The notes: generated by a model not told the origin, from the sequence alone. A stretch of 64,000 bases of DNA from DATCLS01 sp035296625 (GCA_035296625.1 DATHAO010000002.1:22665-86664); one strand, 5' to 3'. Numbered from the stretch's first letter, positions 1 to 8,315 are shown. Numbers and translations: made by a program.

Positions 1-1470
1 GTCCTCGAGCCCGGCCAGGTGCACGACCGGCCACTCCAACCCCTTCGCGGCGTGGAAGGTGGCCAGCGTGACGGCATTGCCCGTGCCGTCGCCGCCCTCG
101 GACTCGAGCGTGGCGATCAGCCAGGCCATGAACCCGCCGCTGCTGGCGTACCCGTCGAGGCGCAGCTGGTCGTGTGCGCACCGCTCGACCAGCTCGACGT
201 TGGCCATGGCCTCGGGGTCCTCCTGCTCGGCGGCGAGCGAGGCCAGGTCGGGCAGAGCGGTGGCCAGCGAGCGGCCGGCCTGGCGCAGCAGATCGAGCGC
301 CTCGCGCATCTCCGGCCGGCGCAGCAGCTCGTGGCCGCCCCGCACCCGGTGCGGCACACCGGCGAGGCGCAGAGCGTCGGCGATCAGCGGCAGTTGGGCG
401 TTCGTGCGGGTCAAAACCGCCTGGGACGACCACGGCGTGCGCGGTGCCCGCCGGTCGCGCACCGCCCGGGCGATCGCCTGGGCCTCGTCGCGGTCGGTGG
501 CGTGGCGCTCGAGGCGGGGTGGCGAACCGTCGCCCCGCAGAGCCCGCACCGACCTGCCGCCTACCTTGGCGGCGACGAGCACGTCGGCCGCGGCCGCAAG
601 TACCTGGGGCGTCGAGCGGTAGTTGACGTCGAGGGCGATCACCTCGGCGGGCGGGTACCGGCGCTGGAACCCCTCGAGGAACCCGGCGTCCGCGCCGTTC
701 CACCCGTAGATCGCCTGATGGGGGTCGCCGACGACGCACAGGTCCCAGCGGTCGCCGCGCCAGGCGTCGACCAGCTGCATCTGCAGCGGGTTCACGTCCT
801 GGAACTCATCCACGAACAGGTGCCGGAACCGCCAGCGCTGCGTGGCCGCGAAGGTTGCGTCGGTCTCGAGCAGGTGGCTGCACAGCCGCAGCAGGTCGTC
901 GAAGTCGACGAGCCGGCGGTTGCGCTTCTCGTCCTCGTACCGGTCGTAGAGCTCGGCGATTCGCTCCGGCGGCGCCGGCACCCGCCGCCGATCGGCGACC
1001 GCGGCCTCGGCGTAACCGCTGGGACCGACGAGACGCGCCTTGGCCCACTCGATCTCGGTCGCCAGTTGCGCGACCGTCAGCGGCCCGCCGCGGACCACGT
1101 CGTGGAGCACGCGACCCTTGCGGACCAGCACCGCCGGGGGCGTGCGGCCCTCGTCGGCCCACCGGGCGCGCAGCTGCGCCCACGCCACGCCGTGGATCGT
1201 GCCGGTCGCCACGCCGTCCCGCAGCCCGAGTGCCCGCAGCCGGTCGCGTAGCTCGGCCGCCGCCTTGCGGGTGAAGGTGAGCGCGAGCACGTGGCTGGCG
1301 TCCGCGTCCTCGGTCGCGACCCGCCAGGCGATGCGCCGGGTCAGCACGCGTGTCTTGCCCGAGCCGGCCGGCGCCAGGATCGCCAGTGGGTGGGCGGGCG
1401 AGGTCACCGCCCGTCGCTGCGACTCGTCGAGATCGTGGAGCAGGTGGTCCGCGCCCAACGCCAGCGGCAC
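1..1470 (-). CDS. UvrD/PcrA-type superfamily 1A DNA helicase, 3' part beyond window
   Basis: ATP-dependent 3'-5' DNA helicase of the UvrD/PcrA/Rep family, acting in repair and recombination. The visible 490 codons carry Walker A (ILAPAGSGKTR, about residues 29-39), the motif II segment FVDEFQDVNPLQ, motif III GDPHQAIYGWNGA, the LDVNYRSTPQVL block and TFHAAKGLEWPVVHL near the left edge. The frame is open to position 1, so the C-terminus is missing. The GTG at 1470 is chosen because an in-frame stop lies just upstream and TATCGT (1478-1483) sits 7 nt before it, as in other leaderless genes here. It is divergent from the peptidase gene at 1506. The exact subfamily (PcrA, UvrD2 or AdnB-like) cannot be decided without the C-terminus. 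Confidence 0.93.
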   Translation of the reverse strand, partial: MPLALGADHLLHDLDESQRRAVTSPAHPLAILAPAGSGKTRVLTRRIAWRVATEDADASHVLALTFTRKAAAELRDRLRALGLRDGVATGTIHGVAWAQLRARWADEGRTPPAVLVRKGRVLHDVVRGGPLTVAQLATEIEWAKARLVGPSGYAEAAVADRRRVPAPPERIAELYDRYEDEKRNRRLVDFDDLLRLCSHLLETDATFAATQRWRFRHLFVDEFQDVNPLQMQLVDAWRGDRWDLCVVGDPHQAIYGWNGADAGFLEGFQRRYPPAEVIALDVNYRSTPQVLAAAADVLVAAKVGGRSVRALRGDGSPPRLERHATDRDEAQAIARAVRDRRAPRTPWSSQAVLTRTNAQLPLIADALRLAGVPHRVRGGHELLRRPEMREALDLLRQAGRSLATALPDLASLAAEQEDPEAMANVELVERCAHDQLRLDGYASSGGFMAWLIATLESEGGDGTGNAVTLATFHAAKGLEWPVVHLAGLED

Positions 1471-1477
1471 ACCACGG

Positions 1478-1498
1478 ACGATAGGCGAGGCCTAGCAT
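1478..1498. promoter_or_regulatory. back-to-back leaderless promoters
   Basis: On the minus strand TATCGT (1483-1478) lies 7 nt before the helicase GTG. On the plus strand TAGCAT (1493-1498) lies 7 nt before the peptidase GTG at 1506. Neither start has a Shine-Dalgarno sequence. The -10 assignment is inference from spacing and recurrence. Confidence 0.6.
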
Positions 1499-1505
1499 CG
1501 CCCGG

Positions 1506-1856
1506 GTGATCGACGTGCCCGCCGAGCGCTTCGACGAGCTGGTGGGCGACGCGCTCGACGGCATCCCCGACGAGCTCGCCCGCCTCGTCGACAACGTGGC
1601 GGTCCTGGTCGAGGACGGCCGGCCCGGCGGGGCGCTGCTCGGCCGCTACGAGGGCGTGCCGCTCACCGAGCGCGACAGCTGGTATGGCGCCGGCATGGTC
1701 ATGCCCGACCGCATCACGATCTTCCGCCTGCCGATCTGCACCCGGTGCCGCAACGAAGCCCAGGTGGTCGAGCAGGTGCGCATCACGGTCGTGCACGAGA
1801 TCGCCCACCACTTCGGCATCGACGACGAGCGCCTCGACGCCCTCGGCTGGGCCTGA
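1506..1856 (+). CDS. zincin-like metallopeptidase family protein
   Basis: A 116-residue minimal zinc metallopeptidase of the short zincin-like family common in actinobacteria. The sequence shows HEIAHHFGIDDERL near residues 98-111, giving the HExxH zinc and catalytic residues and a downstream Asp/Glu. An acidic N-terminal part and a central segment with CTRC precede it. The whole protein is about the usual length for the family, and no signal peptide is seen, so it is probably cytoplasmic. The start is GTG at 1506, 7 nt after a TAGCAT box and without a Shine-Dalgarno site. The substrate is unknown. It is divergent from the helicase and followed 55 bp later by a PH-domain gene with its own promoter-like box. 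Confidence 0.85.
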   Translation: MIDVPAERFDELVGDALDGIPDELARLVDNVAVLVEDGRPGGALLGRYEGVPLTERDSWYGAGMVMPDRITIFRLPICTRCRNEAQVVEQVRITVVHEIAHHFGIDDERLDALGWA

Positions 1857-1898
1857 TCCGCCTCACCGGCTGTCCCCACCGGCCTCATGTAGTGGGGT

Positions 1899-1904
1899 TA
1901 CGCT
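1899..1904 (+). promoter_or_regulatory. -10 box, leaderless type
   Basis: TACGCT ends 7 nt before the GTG at 1912 that begins the PH-domain protein. No Shine-Dalgarno sequence is visible. Confidence 0.5.
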
Positions 1905-1911
1905 GCGCGTC

Positions 1912-2541
1912 GTGCCGTTCTCCCGCAAGCTGCTCAACGACGAAGAGGGCATCGCGCTGGATCTCCACCCGCACTGGTGGTTCTTTGCCGGTCCGCTCGC
2001 CGCCCTGGTCGGCGCGATCCTCTTGGGGCTGGTGCTCATCGTCCAGGACGCCCCCACCGGGGCGACGCTCGGCTCCGGCGTGCTGCTGCTGGTCTTCCTG
2101 ATCTGGTTCGGCATCCGCTACGCCCGCTGGGTTACGACGAACTTCGTGGTCACGACCGATCGCCTCATCTACCGCCACGGCGTCATCGCCAAGCACGGCA
2201 TCGAGATCCCGCTCGAGCGGGTGAACACCGTGTTCTTCAGCCAGTCGTTGTTCGAGCGCATCGTCGGCTCGGGCGACCTGGTCATCGAGTCCGCGGGTGA
2301 GATGGGACGCCAGAGCTTCGCCAACGTGCGGCGGCCCTCGGCGGTGCAGAACGAGATCTACCGCCAGATGGAGGACAACGAGAACCGCAAGTTCGACCGC
2401 GTGGGCATGCAGGCCCGGCAGGGCTTCGGCGACGATTCGATCCCGTCGCAGATCCGCGAGCTCGACGAGCTGCGCCGCCAGGGTGTGCTCTCCGACGACG
2501 AGTTCGCCCGCAAGAAGCAGCAGCTGCTCGACCGCATGTAG
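1912..2541 (+). CDS. PH domain membrane protein with C-terminal SHOCT motif
   Basis: A 209-residue protein. Two hydrophobic helices near residues 21-65 (FAGPLAALVGAILLGLVLIV, then a second around LLLVFLIWFGIRY) anchor it in the membrane. A bacterial PH-like domain (bPH2 type) follows, recognisable by VTTDRLIYRHGVIAKHG and IPLERVNTV. The C-terminus (IRELDELRRQGVLSDDEF) is a SHOCT motif, a short oligomerisation or binding helix pair often placed at protein ends. Function is unknown; such proteins are linked to membrane stress or scaffolding. The GTG start at 1912 is supported by the TACGCT box 7 nt upstream and by the start of homologous sequence. The next gene begins 6 bp after its stop, suggesting a short operon. 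Confidence 0.85.
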   Translation: MPFSRKLLNDEEGIALDLHPHWWFFAGPLAALVGAILLGLVLIVQDAPTGATLGSGVLLLVFLIWFGIRYARWVTTNFVVTTDRLIYRHGVIAKHGIEIPLERVNTVFFSQSLFERIVGSGDLVIESAGEMGRQSFANVRRPSAVQNEIYRQMEDNENRKFDRVGMQARQGFGDDSIPSQIRELDELRRQGVLSDDEFARKKQQLLDRM

Positions 2542-2546
2542 CGGTC

Positions 2547-3251
2547 GTGCGCGTCGTCAGCCTCGTCCCGTCGGTCACCGAGACGCTCGTTACCTGGGGC
2601 GTCCCGCCCGTGGCGTGCACCCGCTTCTGCGAGCAGCCGGAGCTCGTGCACGTGGGCGGCACGAAGAACCCCGACGTGGCGGCGATCGTGGAACTGTCCC
2701 CCGACCTCGTCGTGCTGTGCGAGGAGGAGAACCGTCGCGAGGACGCCGACGCCCTGGCCCGGGCCGGGCTCGTCACCGCGGCGCTGGCCATCGACGGCGT
2801 CGACGACGTCGCCCCCGCGCTGCGCATGCTCGCCGCCCTCGTCGGCGTGGACGGCGACGCCGCCGGAGACCTGGCCGGCACGGCCCGGCTCCCGCCCGCC
2901 GACCCGCCGCCGGGCCCACCCGTGCGGGCGTTCGTGCCCATCTGGCGGCGGCCGTGGATGACGCCGTCTGGGGGGACGTACGGTTCGTCGCTCCTCGCCC
3001 GCATCGGGATCGCCAACGTCTTCGCGGAGGCCGGCGAGCGCTACCCGACGACGACGCTGGAGGAGGCGGCAGCCCGGGCTCCCGACGTCGTGCTCGCCCC
3101 CAGCGAGCCGTACCCGTTCCGCGAGCGCCACGTCGAGGAGCTCTCCCGCGTCGCGCCGGTCGTGCTCGTCGATGGACAGGACCTGTTCTGGTGGGGCGCC
3201 CGTACGCCGGCGGCGCTCGATCGCCTGCGGGCCCGGCTGCGCCCGGGGTAG
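2547..3251 (+). CDS. cobalamin-binding-like substrate-binding protein (BtuF/helical backbone metal receptor family)
   Basis: A 234-residue member of the BtuF-like helical-backbone metal receptor superfamily. The N-terminus MRVVSLVPSVTETLVTWG and the segment VGGTKNPDVAAIVELSPDLV are typical of these proteins, as is the second lobe with GGTYGSSLLARIGIANVF. Unlike transported BtuF it has no signal peptide, so a cytoplasmic or orphan binding role is likely; no permease or ATPase lies nearby. The start is GTG, 5 bp after the PH-domain gene stop. Its last 14 codons are repeated just downstream as a non-coding partial duplication (see repeat). It could bind a corrinoid or another metal complex; the ligand is not determined. 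Confidence 0.8.
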   Translation: MRVVSLVPSVTETLVTWGVPPVACTRFCEQPELVHVGGTKNPDVAAIVELSPDLVVLCEEENRREDADALARAGLVTAALAIDGVDDVAPALRMLAALVGVDGDAAGDLAGTARLPPADPPPGPPVRAFVPIWRRPWMTPSGGTYGSSLLARIGIANVFAEAGERYPTTTLEEAAARAPDVVLAPSEPYPFRERHVEELSRVAPVVLVDGQDLFWWGARTPAALDRLRARLRPG

Positions 3252-3309
3252 CCCGGCCCGCCGCGGCGCTCGACCGACTGCGGGCCCGGCTGCGTCCGGG
3301 CAGCCCGGC
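3210..3309 (+). repeat. imperfect tandem duplication of the 3' end of the BtuF-like gene
   Basis: The segment 3210-3256, which covers the last codons and the stop, recurs at 3263-3309 with a few substitutions and one single-base deletion. The second copy lies after the stop codon and no longer encodes anything. Confidence 0.75.
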
Positions 3310-3357
3310 GAACGTGCGGCGGATCCCGGCGGTCCCGCCGCATCCGCCGCACGTTCG
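3309..3357. terminator. bidirectional hairpin between convergent genes
   Basis: A perfect 16-bp inverted repeat (3309-3324 with 3342-3357) encloses a GC-rich 17-nt loop. It lies between the converging BtuF-like gene and galK, so it can terminate both. There is no U-tract, as is common in high-GC actinobacteria. Confidence 0.7.
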
Positions 3358-3372
3358 AGCCCCGGACGGCGG

Positions 3373-4395
3373 TCAGTCCCGGATCTGGCGCAACTCGGCG
3401 CCGTGGGCGGGGCGGCCGCGCCACAGCACCGGCGGCCCGATCGGGGTTTCGGACCGGCACAGGGCGATCACGCAGCCGCCGAAGCCCGCGCCGGTCACCC
3501 GGGCGCCGAACACGCCCGGCGTGGCCCGCAGCTCGGTGACGAGGGCGTCGAGCCGGGGCGTCGACACCTCGAAGTCGTCGCGCAGGCTCACGTGGCTGGC
3601 CACGAGCAGCTCGCCGGCGTAGCGCAGCTGACCCTCGGTCAGTGCGGCGGCCAGCGCGTCGACCCGGTCGTTCTCGGTCGTCACGTGGCGGGCCCGGCGT
3701 CGCAGCAGCGGTTCGTCGATGTCCTCGACCTCGGCCGGGCTGAGGTCGCGCAGGCGCCGCCCCACCAGCTCCTCGGCGGCCTCGCACTCGGCGCGGCGCT
3801 CGGCGTAGGGGGTCTTGGCCAGGTCGCGCTGGTCGCCCGAGTGCACCACCGCCACCTCGGCGTCGTCGGGGAACGGCACGTGGTCGATCTCGAGCGTGCG
3901 GCAGTCGATGCGCAGGGCAGCGTCGGGCACCGCAGCGATGGCGACGAGCTGGTCCATGATGCCGCAGGGCACGCCGACGGCCCGCTCCTCGGCCCGCTGG
4001 CACGCCTGGGCCACCCGCAGCGGGTCGGCGAGGTCGGCGCCCAGCGCCGTGGCGACCGCCACCTCGACTGCGGCGCTCGACCCGAGCCCGCCGCCGGGCG
4101 GCAGCGTCGAGTTGAGCACACCGACGAACCCGTCCCGGGGGGCGATCTCGGCAACCACGGCCGCGACGTAGCGCGCCCACGGCGGCTCGATGAAGGCGGG
4201 GTCGCTCTGGCTGTCGAGCGCGATCTCGGCGACGCCGTCGAACTGCTCGGAGCCGAGCATGACCCAATCGCCGCCGCGATCCCCGGTGACCTCGGCGCCG
4301 AGGCCGATGGCCATGGGCAGCACGAGCCCGCCCATGTAGTCGGTGTGGTCGCCGATGAGGTTGACCCGTCCCGGGGCCCAGGCGCGCTGGCCCAT
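3373..4395 (-). CDS. galK: galactokinase
   Basis: Phosphorylates alpha-D-galactose with ATP to galactose-1-phosphate, the first step of the Leloir pathway, in the cytoplasm. At 340 residues it is a GHMP kinase. The galactokinase signature GRVNLIGDHTDYMGG lies near the N-terminus. The phosphate loop LPPGGGLGSSAA is central and the third GHMP motif (VTGAGFGGCV) is C-terminal. The protein is somewhat shorter than E. coli GalK (about 382). The start ATG shares its A with the galT stop (TGATG at 4397-4393), so translation is coupled to galT. Product flows directly to GalT. Gene order galT-galK is typical of actinobacteria; no galE or transporter is present here. Confidence 0.95.
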   Translation of the reverse strand: MGQRAWAPGRVNLIGDHTDYMGGLVLPMAIGLGAEVTGDRGGDWVMLGSEQFDGVAEIALDSQSDPAFIEPPWARYVAAVVAEIAPRDGFVGVLNSTLPPGGGLGSSAAVEVAVATALGADLADPLRVAQACQRAEERAVGVPCGIMDQLVAIAAVPDAALRIDCRTLEIDHVPFPDDAEVAVVHSGDQRDLAKTPYAERRAECEAAEELVGRRLRDLSPAEVEDIDEPLLRRRARHVTTENDRVDALAAALTEGQLRYAGELLVASHVSLRDDFEVSTPRLDALVTELRATPGVFGARVTGAGFGGCVIALCRSETPIGPPVLWRGRPAHGAELRQIRD

Positions 4396-5273
4396 CAGGC
4401 TCCTCGCAGGGCGGCGGCGGCGTCCTCGGGAACGACCGGGTTGATGAACAGGCCGCTGCCCAGCTCGCCCGCGGCGACGTGGCGCATGACGCCGGGGGAG
4501 CGAAGCGGCGACACCAGGTGGAGGTGGGTGTGCGCCTCGGGCCAGTGGCCGCCGTCGGTCGGGCGCTGGTGGATCCAGAGCATGTAGGGCAGGGGCGTGT
4601 CGAAGAGCCGGTCGAACCGGGCGAGCACGTCCACGAGCAGGGCGGCGAGGCCGTCGCGCTGCGGACCGTCGAGCGTCGGCAGGTCGGGGCGGTGGACGTC
4701 GGGGGCGAGCAGCAGGCCGTAAGGGTAGGCGCTGGCCCGCGGCACCCAGGCCGTCCACCCGTCGGACTCCGACACCACCAGGTCGCGCCGCGGGCGCCGG
4801 CACAGGCTGCAGTCGTGACGGGCGGCGCGCCGGAGTTCGGTGAGCGCCACCGCCGGGATCTCGGCCAGCGCGTAGACCTGGCCGTGGGGGTGGTCGATCG
4901 TGGCCCCCACCTCCACGCCCCGGTTCTCGAACACGAGCACGTAGTCGACGTCGGCGCGCCGCCCGAGCACGGCCGTGCGCTCCGCCCACAGGTCGACGAC
5001 GCGCCCGGCACCGCGGTGGCCGAGCTTCCAGAAGGCCTTGTCGTGGTCGGGGGTGTAGAGCACGATCTCGGACCGGCCCTCGGGGAACGACGGCCAGCGG
5101 TTGGCGAACGCCTTCGTCTCGTAGGGCTCCGGAGCCTCGAGCCCGCCGACGCAGAAGGGGCAGCCCGTTCCCGGCAGATTGGGACGCTGCTGGCGGTCCG
5201 GGGCGACGATCACCGGCGCTCCGCTCAGCTCGTCGAACCGCAGATCTCCAGCCTGCACCCCCGTCGTCTGCAT
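4395..5273 (-). CDS. galT: galactose-1-phosphate uridylyltransferase
   Basis: Exchanges UMP between UDP-glucose and galactose-1-phosphate (Leloir pathway). This 292-residue histidine-triad-related enzyme shows the active-site HPHGQ at residues 128-132, with His130 the expected uridylylated residue. Two Cys pairs (CPFC near 38-41 and CSLC near 155-158) suggest a structural metal. The C-terminal half includes EAHTHLHLV. The ATG at 5273 is preceded by TAGGGT with a 7-nt spacer and no Shine-Dalgarno site, so the galT-galK transcript is probably leaderless. galK follows with a one-base stop/start overlap. Confidence 0.95.
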   Translation of the reverse strand: MQTTGVQAGDLRFDELSGAPVIVAPDRQQRPNLPGTGCPFCVGGLEAPEPYETKAFANRWPSFPEGRSEIVLYTPDHDKAFWKLGHRGAGRVVDLWAERTAVLGRRADVDYVLVFENRGVEVGATIDHPHGQVYALAEIPAVALTELRRAARHDCSLCRRPRRDLVVSESDGWTAWVPRASAYPYGLLLAPDVHRPDLPTLDGPQRDGLAALLVDVLARFDRLFDTPLPYMLWIHQRPTDGGHWPEAHTHLHLVSPLRSPGVMRHVAAGELGSGLFINPVVPEDAAAALRGA

Positions 5274-5280
5274 GGGCGTC

Positions 5281-5286
5281 ACCCTA
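5281..5286 (-). promoter_or_regulatory. -10 box of galT-galK, leaderless type
   Basis: TAGGGT on the minus strand ends 7 nt before the galT ATG. This decides the start against an in-frame GTG slightly upstream. Confidence 0.55.
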
Positions 5287-5356
5287 GGAGAACGCCGGGT
5301 GCGGTCCGTGCGCCGCGGCGGGCCCCGGCTTGACCGGAAGGTCAAGAGGCAACACG

Positions 5357-6247
5357 ATGCCGGGCATGGCATACGCACGGGTGAACGGCGTCGAGATCTG
5401 CCACGAGTCGATCGGCGACCCCGCCGACCCGACGGCCCTGCTCGTCATGGGCCTCGGCGGCCAGATGACGAGTTGGGACGTCGACTTCTGCCGGGCGCTC
5501 GCGGATCGAGGGCTGCACGTGGTGCGCTACGACAACCGCGACGTCGGGCTGTCGACGCACCTCGACGGGCGGGTCGACCTTATGGCCGTCATGGCCGCGG
5601 TCGGGGCCGGCGAGGCGGTCGAGGTGCCCTACCTGCTGTCCGACATGGCCGCCGATGCCGTCGGCCTGCTCGACCACCTGGGCGTCGACCGGGCCCACGT
5701 GGTCGGCGCCTCGATGGGCGGCATGATCGCCCAGACCATGGCCATCGAGCACCGCGACCGGGTCCGGTCGCTCACCTCGATCATGTCCACCACGGGCGAC
5801 CACGACGTCGGTCAGGCCACCGCCGAGGCGATGGGGGTGCTGCTCGCCAAGCCGGCGGCCGACCGGGCCGCCGCAGAGGACGCCCAGGTCCTCCACGCGC
5901 ACACGTGGGGCAGCCCCGACCACATCGACGAGGACCGCGTGCGGCGCCGGGCCGGCGAGCTGTGGGAGCGCGACCACGACCCGGCCGGCACCGCCCGCCA
6001 GATGGCTGCGATCGTCGCGTCCGGTAGCCGGACGCCCCACCTGCGCACGCTGAACGTGCCGACGCTCGTGATCCACGGCACCGAGGACCGGCTCGTCCAG
6101 CCCTCGGGTGGCGAGCGCACCGCCGAGGTCATCCCCGACGCCAAGCTGGTCCTCGTCGAGGGCATGGGCCACGACCTGCCCCCCGCCCTCTGGCCGCAGC
6201 TCGTCGAGGCCATCGTCGGCCACATCGCCGAGAACCCGGGCGACTGA
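5357..6247 (+). CDS. alpha/beta hydrolase
   Basis: A 296-residue alpha/beta-hydrolase-fold protein. The oxyanion region VMGLGGQMTSWD, the nucleophile elbow GASMGG (Ser119), the acid in HGTEDRLVQP and the histidine in GMGHDLPPALWP complete a catalytic triad. The fold and spacing resemble the aclacinomycin methylesterase RdmC/haloperoxidase-like branch, but the substrate is unknown. The ATG at 5357 is favoured by AGAGG about 7 nt upstream; ATG 5366 is an alternative. It is divergent from galT, and 80 bp upstream of a CoA-transferase-family gene, so a role in fatty or aromatic acyl metabolism is possible but unproven. Confidence 0.85.
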   Translation: MPGMAYARVNGVEICHESIGDPADPTALLVMGLGGQMTSWDVDFCRALADRGLHVVRYDNRDVGLSTHLDGRVDLMAVMAAVGAGEAVEVPYLLSDMAADAVGLLDHLGVDRAHVVGASMGGMIAQTMAIEHRDRVRSLTSIMSTTGDHDVGQATAEAMGVLLAKPAADRAAAEDAQVLHAHTWGSPDHIDEDRVRRRAGELWERDHDPAGTARQMAAIVASGSRTPHLRTLNVPTLVIHGTEDRLVQPSGGERTAEVIPDAKLVLVEGMGHDLPPALWPQLVEAIVGHIAENPGD

Positions 6248-6327
6248 GCCCGCCGGCCTGCGCCCGCGCCGACGCCCCCCGGGCGACAGCACGCCACCCC
6301 ACCGCCTGCAGACAGGAGCAACCCACG

Positions 6328-7470
6328 ATGGGACCCCTCGCCGGACTCACGGTCGTCGAGATCGCCGGGATCGGCCCCGGGCCGTACTGCGGCATGATGC
6401 TGGCCGACATGGGCGCGGACGTGATCCGCGTCGATCGGGCCCAGAACGTGTCCGGTGGCGACCCGGCGCTCCCGCCGGCCGACCTCCTCGCCCGAGGCCG
6501 CCGCTCGATCGGCGTCGACCTGAAGAGCCCGGAGGGCGTCGAGGTCGTGCTCGCTCTGGTGGAGATGGCCGACGCCCTCCTCGAGGGGTTCCGGCCCGGG
6601 GTCGCCGAGCGGTTGGGCATCGGGCCCGACGAGTGCCTGGCCCGCAACCCCCGCCTTGTCTACGGGCGGATGACCGGCTGGGGCCAGGATGGCTCCTACG
6701 CCCAGGCCGCCGGCCACGACATCAACTACATCGCCCTGGCCGGCGCCCTCGACCCGATCGGCCGCCGGGGCGAAGCCCCCGTGCCACCCCTCAACCTGGT
6801 GGGCGACTTCGGTGGCGGCGGCATGCTCCTCGCCTTCGGCATCGCCTGCGGCCTCGTCGAGGCGCAGCGCTCGGGCCAGGGCCAGGTCATCGACGCCGCC
6901 ATGGTCGACGGCGCGGCCTCGCTCATGACCATGACCCACGCCATGCGCGCGATGGGCATCTGGGAGGACGAGCGCGGCACGAACATGCTCGACACCGGTG
7001 CCCACTTCTACGACGTCTACGAGACGGCGGACGGCCGATACGTGTCGATCGGGTCGATCGAGCCGCAGTTCTACGCCGAGCTGCTGCGCCTCACCGGGCT
7101 CGAGGGCGAAGAGCTGCCCTGGCAGCACGACAGGTCCCAGTGGCCGGCGCTCAAGGAGCGCTTCGCCGTCCTGTTCCGCACCAAGACCCGCGACGAGTGG
7201 TGCGAGATCATGGAGGGCACCGACGTGTGCTTCGCCCCGGTCCTGACGATCCCCGAGGCCACCCACCACCCCCACAACGTCGAGCGCGGCACGTTCGTGG
7301 AGGTGGCGGGCATCACCCAGCCCGGCCCGGCCCCCCGGTTCAGCCGCACGCCCGGCGCCATCGGTGCCCCGCCGCCCCACGCCGGCCAGCACACCGACGA
7401 CGTGCTGGCGGATGCGGGGTTCGACGCCGAGCGCATCGCCAAGCTCCGGGCGTCGGGCGCCATAGCCTGA
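6328..7470 (+). CDS. alpha-methylacyl-CoA racemase (CaiB/BaiF family III)
   Basis: A family III CoA-transferase fold enzyme of 380 residues, closest in features to alpha-methylacyl-CoA racemase, which epimerises 2-methylacyl-CoA esters for beta-oxidation of branched chains or sterol side chains. MGPLAGLTVVEIAGIGPGPY is the typical N-terminus. His130, Asp160 and Glu245 fall at the spacing of the catalytic His126/Asp156/Glu241 known in the mycobacterial enzyme. AGGAG about 8 nt upstream supports the ATG. The flanking alpha/beta hydrolase and LmbE-type gene do not define a pathway. A CoA-transferase role is the alternative, but the aligned His/Asp/Glu set favours racemase. Confidence 0.9.
   Translation: MGPLAGLTVVEIAGIGPGPYCGMMLADMGADVIRVDRAQNVSGGDPALPPADLLARGRRSIGVDLKSPEGVEVVLALVEMADALLEGFRPGVAERLGIGPDECLARNPRLVYGRMTGWGQDGSYAQAAGHDINYIALAGALDPIGRRGEAPVPPLNLVGDFGGGGMLLAFGIACGLVEAQRSGQGQVIDAAMVDGAASLMTMTHAMRAMGIWEDERGTNMLDTGAHFYDVYETADGRYVSIGSIEPQFYAELLRLTGLEGEELPWQHDRSQWPALKERFAVLFRTKTRDEWCEIMEGTDVCFAPVLTIPEATHHPHNVERGTFVEVAGITQPGPAPRFSRTPGAIGAPPPHAGQHTDDVLADAGFDAERIAKLRASGAIA
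7463..7468 (+). promoter_or_regulatory. -10 box, leaderless type
   Basis: TAGCCT overlaps the last codons of the racemase gene and ends 7 nt before the GTG at 7476. It would give the PIG-L gene its own leaderless transcript. Confidence 0.45.
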
Positions 7471-7475
7471 GCGGC

Positions 7476-8315
7476 GTGGCCACCCTCGTCGCCCTGCACG
7501 CCCACCCCGACGACGAATGCATGATGCAGTCGGGCTCGCTCTCGAAGGCCGTCGACGACGGCCACCGCGTGGTCCTCGTCTACGCCACCGGTGGCGAGCT
7601 CGGCGAGGTGCCCGACGGCCTGCTGGCGCCCGGTGAGTCGCTGCTCGATCGCCGGGCTCTCGAGGCTCGCCGGTCGGCCGAGGTCATCGGGGTGCACCGG
7701 CTGGTGTGGCTCGGCTACGGCGACTCGGGCATGGCCGGCACCCCGGCCAACGACCACCCGCGGTCCTTCGCCCGGGCCGACGTCGACGAGGCCGCCGCCC
7801 GCGTCGCCGCCGTGCTCCGCGAGGAGGCCGCGGACGTCATCACGATCTACGACGCCCGGGGCACCTACGGCCACCCGGACCACGTGCAGGTGCACCGCGT
7901 GGGCGCCCGGGCCGCCGAGCTGGCGGGCACGCCACACGTGCTCGAGGCGACCTGGAGCAGCGACCACATCCGCCGGCTGATCGAGCAGGCGGTCGAGTCC
8001 GCGGCCGTCGACCCGGCCGAGCTGCCGAACGCCGAGGGGTCCGACTTCGTCGTCGGCGTGCCCGACGCCGTCATCACCACCCGCGTCGACGTCACGCCCT
8101 GGCTCGAGCGCAAGCGGGCGTCGATGGCGGCCCACGCCAGCCAGGTCGGCGACACGGGCACCTTCCTCTCCATGCCGCCCGAGGCGTTCGCCGCCGCGAT
8201 GGGCCGGGAGTTCTACATCCGCCGGGGCGTGCCGGCCGGGCACCGCGACGACGACGTGTTCGCCGGCGTGAGGCTCCCGGCTCAGGCCGGGCAGGCGGCC
8301 ACGCCCGACCAGTAG
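7476..8315 (+). CDS. PIG-L/LmbE family deacetylase (MshB/Mca-like)
   Basis: A zinc-dependent N-acetylglucosaminyl deacetylase-like protein of 279 residues. AHPDDE at residues 9-14 supplies zinc ligands and the catalytic Asp; YGHPDHVQVH in the middle supplies the remaining histidines. The family includes MshB (mycothiol synthesis) and Mca (mycothiol conjugate amidase). The C-terminal Met-rich SMPPEAFAAAMGREFYIRRG resembles that branch, but which reaction it performs cannot be told from sequence alone. The GTG start lies 7 nt after TAGCCT. Its 3' end overlaps the converging SGNH gene by 34 bp. Confidence 0.88.
   Translation: MATLVALHAHPDDECMMQSGSLSKAVDDGHRVVLVYATGGELGEVPDGLLAPGESLLDRRALEARRSAEVIGVHRLVWLGYGDSGMAGTPANDHPRSFARADVDEAAARVAAVLREEAADVITIYDARGTYGHPDHVQVHRVGARAAELAGTPHVLEATWSSDHIRRLIEQAVESAAVDPAELPNAEGSDFVVGVPDAVITTRVDVTPWLERKRASMAAHASQVGDTGTFLSMPPEAFAAAMGREFYIRRGVPAGHRDDDVFAGVRLPAQAGQAATPDQ

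Noticed and set aside
19..1251. A 410-codon plus-strand frame at the left edge
   Set aside because: It is antisense to helicase motifs readable on the minus strand and shows no protein-like pattern.
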